A DNA stretch of 64,000 bases, taken from contig CM070877.1 in NCBI GenBank assembly GCA_036365515.1, positions 64,802,522-64,866,521 on the forward strand, in the 5' to 3' direction. Source of the stretch: Torymus aiolomorphi (lineage: Eukaryota > Arthropoda > Insecta > Hymenoptera > Torymidae). Below are positions 36,086 to 46,231 of this stretch, one piece after another (position 1 is the stretch's first letter; each line of letters starts with the position of its first letter). The notes below the pieces were generated by a model that was given only the letters and a program-made list of their open reading frames with translations, ran no database searches and was not told the DNA's origin. The position numbers were made by a program, and so were the translations under genes.

Positions 36086-37633
36086 ATGTATCGTCCAAAT
36101 CAAGATATCGAGGAGGATTTAGGCGTAGATGACGATGCATGGAAAGTGGTAGTTCCTAAGGAGAAAAGGAAGAAAGTTCTCTTGGAATGTCACGACGACC
36201 CTACTGCTGGACATCTCGGAAGGGAGAAGACCTTCGCGAGAGTATCCCGATATTATTACTGGCCGAGATACTACAAGTCAGTAAAGGAACATGTCAGAAC
36301 ATGTTTGATATGCCAGCAGTGCAAGGTAGAACAAAGGCCACCCCTCGGTTTGATGGGGCGGCGAGTTATTCATAAGCCTTGGAAAGTCGTCGCGGCGGAT
36401 ATAACGGGTCCTTTTATCCGGAGCAAGGCCGGATTTGAGTATATCTTGGACTTCCAGGATTTATTCACTCGATGGGTATAGTGTTTTCCTATCCGGAAAG
36501 CTAACGGTAAGACTATCCAAAAAGAGTTGAAGAATAGGATAGTATTACGATATGGCGCACCGGAGGTCTTCCTTTCCGATAACGGAACCGAATTTAAAAA
36601 CAGGATAATAGACCAATATCTAGTCGAGATAGGGGTTCATCACTCTCATACTGCACCTTACCACCCTCAAGCGAATCCGGTGGAAAGAGTTAATAGAACC
36701 CTTAAGACCAGTATTATGGCATTTGTGGAGGGAAACCATAATACTTGGGATGAGAAGCTACCTGAACTAGTGTTCGCGCTAAATAATGCACCCCATAGCA
36801 CCACTCGTAAGTCGCCAGTCTTGTTAAATTATGGCAGAGAGCCAGTGCCTCCCGGGACTAAGAGGAGGGAGCAAGATCAGGTAGTAGAAGAGACTGCTGT
36901 TCAAGAGGACGAAGACGCCTGGTTAGAAAGGATGAAAAATCTCAGCAATATGCTAGATGATGCTGGTCACCATTCAAGAGAAGAACAAGAGAGGCATGCT
37001 GAGATATATGACGCCAGGCGGAGAGAACCGAAGTTCGAGGTCGGAGATCGCGTGTGGAAGAAGAATCGCGTGTTATCCTCGGCAGCTCAAGGAGTGATGG
37101 CGAAGTTGGCACCGAAATAAGTTGGCCCTTACGAGATTTTGGAGAAGAAAGGGCCCAACACGTACAAACTGGTGGATCAGGAAGGAGATGTTGAAGATCT
37201 GGTCCATGCAGAGCACTTGAAGCCATACTTCGCTGGAAAAGAGCCCGAGGATAACGAGGAAACACACGAGCGCTATATAACTGAAGGAGAGGATGACGTC
37301 GCCCAACCACCGGGGGAAGAAGAAGAAATGGCGAAGAGCGACCCGCCACTTGCGAGAACACAGCCGCCAGCGGGCGCTGGGCAAAATCAGGACGAAGTTG
37401 GCGTGACAACGCAAGCTCGCGGGAGAGGTAGGCCGAGAAAGACTGCGATAGTCACGAGAAGGCCAGGCGAAACTTCTCCTGCAACGACCAACCCCGTTCC
37501 TGTTGCGAGCGAGCCCCCAAAACGACCTCGTGGCCGACCGAAAGGTTCGCGGAATCGCGTACTAACCTGCGACCCCATCTCGACGTCCCCCCGGAGAACA
37601 CGCGCGAATCCGAACTACGGTTCCCGAGGATAA
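36086..37633 (+). pseudogene. pol: pol: integrase with two C-terminal AT-hooks
   Basis: The HHCC zinc domain is visible (CHDDPTAGHLGREKT, then CLICQQC). The catalytic triad is Asp in AADITGPF (36398), Asp in LSDNGTEF (36578) and Glu in NPVERVNR (36683). Two in-frame stops interrupt it: TAG at 36479-36481 after LFTRWV and TAA at 37118-37120 before VGPYEIL. The C-terminal tail (from about 37430) has GRGRPRK and RPRGRPKGSRNR, both matching the AT-hook core GRP with basic neighbours. AT-hooks bind the minor groove of AT-rich DNA; the element sits beside an (AT)n tract. A targeting role is inference. Confidence 0.85.
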
Positions 37634-37659
37634 ACGCTATCTTCTCCTCTGTCCACAGG

Positions 37660-38747
37660 ATGAGTCTTGGACAACTGAACCAGCAGCAGCTCCTCGAGCT
37701 GGTAGGCCAGCTGCTGGCACAGGCGCAGCTGATGCCTCCGACACCTGGCCGGATAATACCAGCCATTTTAGGAGAAGTCGCGGAGGGATCCTCCTTAACT
37801 ATTGAGGAACTATCGGCAGGGGAGCCAGTAGTTCCACCACCAACACGGTCGATTCTGCGTCGGCTAAAGACCGAGACAGACGTTGCTACTCTGGTACTTA
37901 GCCAGAGTAGCGAGATTGAAGAGGAGTCGTCGGCTCCACAGGTAGTGGAGCCTGTGGAGTCGAAAAAACGGAAGAGTTGGGCCAGTGAGGAGAGCCTGGC
38001 CCACGATACTCCACAGGTAGAGGAGCCTGCGGAGAATAGCGAGTCGTATGAGTTGTCAGGTCGCTCCCCCATGTCGGTCGCTTGGATGAAACTCGAAGCC
38101 AACTTGGTAGCATTTCGAGAGCTATCCCAGTTGGCTAGAGAAAAGGATGAGGCCGTCATAAAGGAGTGGGATAACTTCCACGATTATGAAGGGGCGAGGG
38201 TCCACTCCGAAAAGTGGTTTAGCCTGGTCCTGGGCCGCAAAGAAGAGCTCGCGGTGGCAGTCGAGTTTCACCGACAGCGAAACGAGAGTAGGGCTCGCGA
38301 GGCTCGCGAAAGTCGCGAAGCCTTGGAGAAAGCTCGACGGAGGCCAAAGAAAAGGAGATGGCCCGGGTCCAGGCCGAACTCGCGAGGGCCAGGGCAGAAG
38401 AGGAAGAAGTAGCCAGGGGTAGGAGGAGGCCTACCCCTGGTGCGATAACTGTACCCGTAAAGGAGTCCCGTCCGGGCAGACCGAAGAGCCGCCAGAGGAG
38501 TAAGTCTAGGAGAAGGTCCTCGAGGGGTCGCCCTCAAGAATGGGCACCCGCTCCTGCGGGATCTACCGGGCCCCTGAGGTCCCTTTCTTCTAGCCGGCGT
38601 CTGCCCGGAGAACCACGACAACCGAGATGGTGCTTCTTTCGCGGGCACCTCAACGTCCGCAACCCAGCTACCTGCCCTGGAGCCGCGAATCACGACCCAC
38701 TCAACCCGTTTTATTATCGGCAGAAACATCAGCAAAATTTCGGGTGA
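37660..38747 (+). pseudogene. Third ORF: coiled-coil, basic, AT-hook-like protein
   Basis: Starts MSLGQLNQQQLLELVGQLLA, followed by an acidic Ser/Glu/Pro-rich middle, then a long Glu/Arg/Ala helical stretch (from about codon 145) that should form a coiled coil. A frameshift near 38335-38357 moves the reading to the 38358-38747 frame, which is Arg/Ser-rich with GRPKSRQRS and SRGRPQ and ends with a Cys/His-containing tail (WCFFRGHLNVRNPATC). It occupies the position of env in some gypsy elements, but no signal peptide, fusion peptide or transmembrane helix is visible. Function unknown; RNA or chromatin binding is a guess. Confidence 0.6.
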
Positions 38748-38914
38748 CGAAGCGGCGCCGATTTTTTTTTGTTATTATTCTTTAAATAAAATTTTTTTTT
38801 ATTTTTCTATAAAAGTCGCATTCACTTGAGTACTTCTAGAACCTTAGCCCTTTTCAGGTATTAGCGACGCCGGATTGAATTGCAGAGTCCCATATCAGGA
38901 GATAAGTGACATCT
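38748..38914 (+). other. Gypsy 3' untranslated segment
   Basis: T-rich then mixed sequence between ORF3 and the polypurine tract; nothing else seen. Confidence 0.5.
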
Positions 38915-38924
38915 GGGTGGGGGG
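38915..38924 (+). promoter_or_regulatory. Polypurine tract
   Basis: GGGTGGGGGG ends immediately before the TG of the 3' LTR, the expected priming site for plus-strand synthesis. Confidence 0.75.
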
Positions 38925-40241
38925 TGTCATGGCCTGCCGTACCGACGTCGAGTAAAAGCCGTAGTTGAAGTAACTCATGCACACGAACGCGAGATGGCGC
39001 GTCGATGCAGAATCTGAGCTGCATCGACGTGATGACTAGCGGACCGCGACGGCCGTCTTATAGTTCGCTACGGTATTCTGCAACCGCTTTTGGTTTCGCT
39101 CCACCTTGTTTCGCCTGTTATTAAAAGAAGACTCGTTCGTTCTTTTGAAAAGAAGTACCGTGTCAGAGCGCGAATCACGAGAGTTTTGCTCGTGATATAC
39201 AAAAATAGTGTATTGAAGTACTTCTGCGGTTTTCGCGCGTTAAAGTGCAAAGTTCAAGTGCAACAAGCTAGTATCACCTGCCGCACTCAAACCACTTAGT
39301 GTCTGGAGGAAGTAATAGCACTTTTCGTGTCCGCTCCACCGCAGCATCAAGATTTTTATACCACTGAGGAAGTAAGACCTGACACATCCGAGACCGATCA
39401 ACTACTTGAGCCGTTGCTAAATTGGGTAAAAGGTAAGCGTGCACGCATTCTTCCGCGCCGCGTATTAGCTCCGCGTAACCGCTTGTCCAGGCTCGTCGTA
39501 CCTGGACATCGGCTTCGAGTAGGCGTTCTCGTGCGGTGAGAGCAAGTGCGAGGAGAGAGTGTAGGCATCGGGCTCGCACTTCATCAAGGTTAAACGCGAG
39601 GTCAAACCACCGGCTTTTTCAAAGCCGGTGAGTGCGCACAACAGGTGCGCACACGTGTAAACCCGCCGTCTGCCCTCTCTCTCACACTTATACGTGTGTG
39701 CGTCGCGCGGCGATCGTGACTGCTCTCACACTTCGTCGTTTTACTCGGTGAGCGCGCGCGTAGAGTGCCGCACACGTGAGGCGTATTATACCTCACGTGC
39801 GCGGCGTAAATTACCGCGAGCGTGACGTCAGTCTTCGAGGCAGCTGACGTCAGAGGTAACGTGTTGGCGCATCGTTTAGATAGGGAATACGCAAACCTAA
39901 ATTCATTTCTTTTATATTTCTGATCCATTATCACACCACAACTTCTTTTATTTAATAAACAATAGTCTTTTATTATTAACATTTAACCTCTTGAGTTATT
40001 ATTTCGCGACCTAGTCATTCCCCGTTCCCCGCCTCCTCCGCGGTCGTTACGTAAGAGAAAACGTATCGTTTCATCTGAGCAGCCGGCACACGAACCAGTA
40101 AACGAGAGGAGAGTTCGAGTCACTGGTGAGAAACAAAGCGCAAGTCTTCGACTTGCGTGTTGCACGGTAAGTAACCAGATTAGGTGAACATTGCATGACG
40201 TTGTAGCGTCCGTTGCATAATCTGGCTATTACATCTCCGGG
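38925..40241 (+). mobile_element. 3' LTR, truncated at its right end
   Basis: Starts TGTCATGGCCTGCC and follows the 5' LTR closely. It carries about 40 bp (ACACGAACGCGAGATGGCGC region, 38970-39012) absent from the 5' LTR. It stops at CTCCGGG (40241), where the 5' copy continues for a further 81 bp to GTGACA. The palindromic element begins exactly there. The missing 81 bp is not found on the far side of the palindrome. Confidence 0.85.
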
Positions 40242-43200
40242 TCGTTCTTGTACTTTTCGGTCATAACCGGTCGCAGGGGGTCAACCGTTTTCCTCGCTGA
40301 TTTTTCCTGTGAAAGTACATATAAAAAAAGTGAGAAAGCCCCAATATTAGCTCCCTATATCCAATATTGAGACAGCTATACTGTGCTGAATTACGAAAAA
40401 TTGTCAAAAAATGGCTATTTTCGAAAAATTCTGTAGGCTCGTTTTTTGATCGATTTGAATGATTCACGAAGGAATTTCTTTGTTATTTTCTCAAGTTTTA
40501 GAAAAAAAATTTGTGGAATAAAAATATCGCAATGAAATTTTTACACAAAGGAAAACGTGAATCTAAATATTTTCATTTGTAAGGTTATCTTTCAACTTTC
40601 GTATTTCCTCTAGTTTTATATATATTGAGATCGGGTAGGGCCTATTTTCTTCGCCTTAAAAATACGTTTCATTTTCACTCGGCCGACGATTGATTTGATT
40701 AACTAGAAGCAAACATACAGCTCTTTCAAAATGGTCGATTTTCGAAAATCGCAATGTTGGCACCCCTGTAACTTTTTTCTATCAAAACCGATTGGGCTCG
40801 TATTGGGTGGAAAAAAAGTTTTAACCATCTAGAAAACGACCCAATTGGTTTCGTTCGGTTTTTTGGATATTTGCAAAAGTTACGAATTTTTCAAAATAGG
40901 TGTTTTTCGTATACGTATCCATTAAGGGCGTGTTACACCTAATGGCTTCTGAGGCCAAAATCAGCTGAATCAATGGCTTTTCATGGGTCTAAATTACTTG
41001 AAATTCATGTGTTTATTGCCCGAAGATTTGAAAATATTAAAAATATTTTATTAAATAATTTGAAAATGCTAAAAACGACAAAGAAAATTACAAAAGCTCT
41101 TAAAATTAAGCAATTAAAAGTGGTTTTTCAATTTTTAAAAATAATTTATCAAATAATTTTAATATTTCCAACTCTTCGGGCCATTACTGCATGAATTTTG
41201 AGTAATTTAGAACTTGCCCCATGAAAATTCATTAAATACTTTTTTTTAAAAAGGTCTCAGAAGCCACTATGTGTAAGACCCCCTTTAAGGAGGTTCGATA
41301 CCGAAATGAAAAAGGTTACGTCATTCCAAAAACTAAATATTGTTGTTCTTCGATTGATTTGCTATTAGTGTGTGAAATTTCAGATCATTTGTCAACTCGA
41401 TTATGAAATTATTCAACTTCAAAGTTCAACTCTTATACACAGGCTCTTATGGAAGTACCTTTGTCCCCCTCCCCACGCCCCGCGAGCGGTGAGCTATCGA
41501 ACCACCTTAAGGTGGCTCCGGCGCGCTGGGCCGTATCATTGGGAGGCTCTTTAGGGTGCATTGCATTTTTACTTAAAGAATCGATCAAATTGCAATAAAA
41601 CAGTTAATAGTAAGTTATAAAGTACTTTTAAGCATTTAAGCACCCTACAATATAAAACATAAAAAAGTTATTGATCACTATTGATCAAGTACTACGGCCC
41701 TGGTAGTGTATATACATATATCTTATACACAGGAAGCACGGCTTTTCATTTTATACGTAAAGATTTCTTCGAAATTTTGTCGTCGATCGTTATTTTTCAA
41801 TACATCATTGTAAACTAGATGATGAACAGTTATTTACAAGTATATACACGTATATACAAGAGTACTTTATAACTAACTGTTTTATTGCAATTTGATCGAT
41901 TTTTTAAGTAAAAATGCAATGCACCCTAAAGAGCCTCCCAATGATACGGCCCAACGCGCCGGAGCCACCTTAAGGTGGATCGATAGCTCACCGCTCGCGG
42001 GGCGTGGGGAGGGGGTCCCCTTTTTAAAAGAATCGCGTCATAAGTGTTTTGTGTTTTACCAAGGTACTTCCATAAGAGCCCGCGTATAAGAGTTGAACTT
42101 TGAAGTTGAATAATTTCATAATCGAGTTGACAAACGATCTGAAATTTCACACACTAATAGAAAATCAATCGAAGAACAACAATATTTAGTTTTTGGAATG
42201 ACGTAACCTTTTTCATTTCGGTATCGAACCTTCTTAAAGGGGGTCTTACACATAGTGGCTTCTGAGGCCTTTTTAGAAAAAAGTATTCAATGAATTTTCA
42301 TGGGACAAGTCCTAAATTACTTAAAATTCATGCAGTAATGGCCCGACGAGTTGGAAATATTAAAATTATTTGATTAATTATTTTTAAAAATTGAAAAACC
42401 ACTTTTAATTGCTTAATTTTAAGAGCTTTTGTAATTTTTTTTGTCGTTTTTGGCATTTTCAAATTATTTAATAAAATATTTTTAATATTTACAAATCTTC
42501 GGCAAATAAATACATGAATTTTAAGTAATTTAGACTCATGAAAAGCCATCGATTCAGCTGATTTTGGCCTCAGAAGCCACTAGGTGTAACACGCCCTTAA
42601 TGGATACATATACGAAAAACACCTATTGTGAAAAATTCGTAACTTTGGCAAATATCCAAAAAACCGAACGAAACCAATTGGGCCGTTTTCTAGAAGGTTA
42701 AAACTTTTTTTTACGCCCAATACGAGCCCAATCGGTTTTGATAGAAAAAAGTTACAGGGGTGCCAACATTGCGATTTTCGAAAATCGACCATTTTGAAAG
42801 AGCTGTATGTTTGCTTCTAGTTAATCAAATCAATCGTCGGCCGAGTTAAAATGAAACGTATTTTTAAGACGAAGAAAATAGGCCCTACCCGATCTCAATA
42901 TATATAAAACTCGAGGAACTACGAAAGTTGAAAGATAACCTTAAAAATGAAAATATTTAGATTTACGTTTTCCTTTGTGTAAAAATGTCATTGCGTTATT
43001 TTTATTCCACATATTTTTTTTCTAAAATTTGACAAAATAACAAAGAAATTCCTTCTTGAATCATTGAAATCGATCAAAAAACGAACCGCACAGAATTTTT
43101 CGAAAATAGCCATTTTCTGACAATTTTCCGAAATTCAGCACAGTGTAGCTGTCTCAATATTGGATATGGAGAGCTAATATTGGGACTTTTTCACTTTTTT

Positions 43201-43284
43201 TATACGTACTTTCACAGGAAAAATCAGCGAGGAAAACGGTTGACCCCCTGCGACCGGTTATGACCGAAAAGTACAAGAACGACC

Positions 43285-43285
<1 letters not shown>
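40239..43285. mobile_element. Giant foldback element, 3.0 kb, arms about 1.4 kb
   Basis: Left arm 40239-41630 and right arm 41860-43285 are inverted copies (ends GGGTCGTTCTTGTACTTTTC and its complement), with about 230 bp of unique centre containing TTGATCACTATTGATCAA. Arm identity is high throughout, with small indels. Short frames recur symmetrically in both arms and no protein domain is visible. The left flank is the cut-off LTR, the right flank CACATATATAT; no target duplication. Foldback transposon or a locally generated palindrome. Confidence 0.85.
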
Positions 43286-43336
<51 letters not shown>

Positions 43337-43682
43337 TCTTTGTACGGTATTTTGAGGATTTCATAAAGAATTTGTACAATAGTGGTGACACAAATATAAA
43401 CATTGTTATAAACAACCAATAAACAAGCGCGTGACTAAAGAAATAATGACCCTAAGGTTATTGACTAACACCACGACGCCTGCGGCGCCCTCTTTTACGG
43501 AAAAATATCACGGAATTTCCGAAATCGATGTATTAACACACTATTGTGGAAACCGCTGAAAAATCCTCAAAATGCCTCTCGAGTGCTTTGGACTTTTGAG
43601 GAGACTCCTCAAAATGCCTACAAAATCCTCAAAATTCGGTATATATGACTTATATAATCCTCAAAATGCGTCCCAGATGTGA

Positions 43683-43685
<3 letters not shown>
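43286..43685 (-). repeat. Core element H1 (private motif AATCCTCAAAATGC)
   Basis: (AT)n, then an inverted motif copy (TTTTGAGGATTTC), the core in reverse TGACTAAAGAAATAAT (43432-43447), GACTAACACCACGACGCC, then five direct copies of ATCCTCAAAATGC-type motif. It ends in a long (AT)n (43689-43754). Confidence 0.8.
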
Positions 43686-43754
<69 letters not shown>

Positions 43755-43759
<5 letters not shown>

Positions 43760-43962
43760 GATTTCGGAAATTCCGTAATATTTTTCCGTAAAAGCGGGCG
43801 CCGCAGGCGTCCTGGTGTTAGTCAATAATCTTAGGGTCATTATTTCTTTAGTCATGCGCTTGTTTCCTGATTAAAGTCCTTGTTTATAACAATGTTTATA
43901 TTTGTGTCACTACTATTGTAGAAAACCTTTATGAAATCCTCAAAAGGATCCCAGGATAAAAT

Positions 43963-44030
<68 letters not shown>
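43755..44030 (+). repeat. Core element H2, inverted copy of H1
   Basis: CATCGATTTCGGAAATTCCG, GTGGTGTTAGTCAATAA-like sequence, the core ATTATTTCTTTAGTCA at 43839-43854, GTGTCACTACTATTGTAGAA and ATCCTCAAAAGGATCC, then (AT)n. Faces H1 across the (AT)n tract. Confidence 0.8.
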
Positions 44031-44034
<4 letters not shown>

Positions 44035-44120
44035 CTGTTCACCGCTATGTTTTAGGACTTTTCATTGGTTTACCGCTATGTTTCAGGACATTTGTATGTT
44101 TTCAGGTCTGTACTGAATTA

Positions 44121-44886
44121 CACTGAGAAAACTGTCGTAGGAAAATTTACTGAAAAGCTAATAAAAATTACTATTTTTTATAGCAACGATGGGATATCAT
44201 GGAAATTTAGGTACTTTTACTAACTAATATAGTAATTTTTGTAGCCAAGCTTAAACTTAAAAAAAATTGATTTTCATGATTTTATATCTATAGGATACCT
44301 AATATTTATACAATATTTAATATATTATTAATTAAATTTAGCTATACAAGAAATAAATAAGGAAATAAAAATTTTTTTTTTTACGGTGGTTGTGTATTCG
44401 AACCCTGGACCCTCCGCACGCTAGGTAGACGCGCTAACCTCTTACCCACGTGAGCTTCTTGAGTACAAAATTTTGGAACTGATACATTGGCTACTTCGCT
44501 TACGAGAGAACTTTGATGATTATTTGATAGCAATAAATAACTATGATAATATAAAGAAATAACTCATAGCTCACCTGCACAACGTAAAAATAAAACAACT
44601 GAATCGATATTGTCGATGTTTTTGATAACTTAAAAGGAAGATAATCTCAAATTGCGGGAGAAACATAACCTCAATCAGACACGTGCTCCCGGCGTGCACT
44701 CAATAAGTACTACATGTAGAGGGCACTTTTTGCTATGTGTAGTAGTAAAAATTATTAAGATACCTTGTAAATATTCCTGAACTATAGCAAAATTTTTTAT
44801 AATTTGCTTATATCCCCGCGTTGCTATCAAATATAGTAATTTTTGTTAGTTTTTCAGTAAATTTTCCTACGACAGTTTTCTCAGTG
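44121..44886. mobile_element. MITE, 766 bp, CACTGAGAAAACTGTCG ends, TSD TA
   Basis: The left end CACTGAGAAAACTGTCGTAG and the right end are inverted copies that stay similar for about 70 bp (through AATTTACTGAAAA and TAGCAACG). TA flanks both ends (44119-44120 and 44887-44888). This fits a Tc1/mariner-like MITE. No gene; a tRNA-like SINE segment is inside. Confidence 0.85.
44392..44470 (-). ncRNA. tRNA-derived SINE segment in the MITE
   Basis: On the minus strand: GCTCACGTGGGTAAGAGG (A-box region), TAGCGCGTCTACCTAGCGTG (anticodon-arm-like), and AGGGTTCGAATAC (B box), followed by an A-run and T-run tail. This is the typical head of a tRNA-derived SINE. Not a functional tRNA, as the acceptor stem does not close. 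Confidence 0.65.
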
Positions 44887-45175
44887 TAGGAATATGTTTA
44901 CAGCTAGCTTTCAGGACATTTTTGTATTATTCAGGACATTTAGGGTTTCTTTCACAACGTTTGTTTCCGTAAAATTTTTCCGAAATCAACGTAAAATACT
45001 GCGGAACTGAAAGGAGGCGCCGCAGGCATCGTGGTGTTAGTCAACACCCTGAGGGATATTATTTCTTTAGTCCCTTATATACTGTTTAACGTTTTATACC
45101 TACTTCTATTGCAGAAAACCTGTAGGTGTCCTGGAAGGTAGCGGTGTACTAAGTTATATATATATAATTTTATCC

Positions 45176-45237
45176 TGGGATCCTTTTGAGGATTTCATAA
45201 AGGTTTTCTACAATAGTAGTGACACAAATATAAACAT

Positions 45238-45302
<65 letters not shown>
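45176..45302 (-). repeat. Partial H element without core, and (AT)n
   Basis: TCCTGGGATCCTTTTGAGGA through TATAAACATTGTT matches the outer end of H1/H2, then runs into (AT)n to 45302. The core is missing. Confidence 0.7.
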
Positions 45303-45311
<9 letters not shown>

Positions 45312-45548
45312 TAAATACATCAAATGCAGCTTTTGAGGATCTATGTCAGTACGGATTCGATACTTTGAGGATTTCTCGGACTTTTGAGGACATCCTCAAA
45401 ATTCCTTCGGTATGAAACGGTACTTTTGAGGATTTATATTAATACCTTCAACGCAGAGAGGGAGTTATTTCTTTAGTCAAGCATATACGAACTCTGGAGA
45501 AAAAAACTATAGATCCACAAAAGTACCGGTTTCCGCAACGTGTGAGTG

Positions 45549-45560
<12 letters not shown>
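45303..45560 (+). repeat. Core element I (private motif ACTTTTGAGGAT)
   Basis: Four direct copies of CTTTTGAGGAT or TTTGAGGAT and one inverted ATCCTCAAAA lie left of the core GTTATTTCTTTAGTCA (45464-45479). CGCAGAGAGGG before it and CGAACTCTGGAG after it can pair. One inverted motif copy (ATCCACAAAAGT) lies to the right. Confidence 0.8.
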
Positions 45561-45587
<27 letters not shown>

Positions 45588-45830
45588 AAGTATGTGGGTG
45601 AACCGTTTTGGCGAGGTAGAGTTATTACAATCAGGGATTCGTATGCTGGACTAAAGAAATAATATCCCTCTCTGGGGCTGAGGTATTAATAAATCTCCCC
45701 AAAAGTGGTCTCCGGTGTCTTTGCTGTTATGACGAGCTCGTCAAAAGCGTCACAAACTCGCCAAAAGCGACATTTCGTCAATTATATAATCGCCAAAAGC
45801 GGCATTTCATATAAATATAAATATACATAT
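45561..45830 (-). repeat. Core element J (private motif CTCGCCAAAAGCG)
   Basis: (AT)n(GT)n, then GTAAGTATGTGGGTGAACCG (inverted end of element D), motif CGTTTTGGCGAG once, core in reverse GGACTAAAGAAATAAT (45648-45663), CCCTCTCTGGGG, then four direct motif copies such as CTCGCCAAAAGCGAC. Confidence 0.8.
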
Positions 45831-46162
45831 GGTATCACAGCATTTTGAGGATTATATTCGGCAAAAATACCGACTTTTGAGGATTTTTTAGCATTTTGAG
45901 GAGCATCCTCAAAAGTCGTCGGCACCCGCTTAGCATTTTGAGGATTTTTTTGCGGCGTCCACAATAGTGTGTTAATACATCGATTTCGGAAATTCCGTAA
46001 TATTTTTCCGTAAAAGCGGGCGCCGTGGTGTTAGTCAATAACCTTAGGGTCATTATTTTTTTAGTCACGCGATTGCTTCCTGATTGTTTATAACAATGTT
46101 TATATTGGTGTCACTACTATTGTAGAAAACCTTTATGACATCCTCAAAAGGATCCCGGGAGA

Positions 46163-46210
<48 letters not shown>
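45831..46210 (+). repeat. Core element H4, near copy of H2
   Basis: TTTTGAGGAT motif copies, CATCGATTTCGGAAATTCCG, core ATTATTTTTTTAGTCA (46052-46067), GTGTCACTACTATTGTAGAA, ATCCTCAAAAGGATCC, then (AT)n to 46209. Confidence 0.8.

Positions 46211-46231
<21 letters not shown>

Larger units (their letters stand above)
44031..45175 (+). repeat. Core element H3 (private motif TTTCAGGACAT), split by a MITE
   Basis: Copies of ATGTTTCAGGACATTT and ACCGCTATGTTT lie on both sides of the MITE at 44121-44886. After it come GTGTTAGTCAACACCCTGAG, core ATTATTTCTTTAGTCC (45058-45073), and inverted TGTCCTGGAAGG and TAGCGGTGTA. It keeps the H-family spacer GGCGCCGCAGGC but a different private motif. Confidence 0.75.

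Noticed and set aside
37660..38747. Envelope gene of an errantivirus
   Set aside because: No signal peptide, transmembrane segment or fusion-peptide region; composition is charged and coiled-coil.
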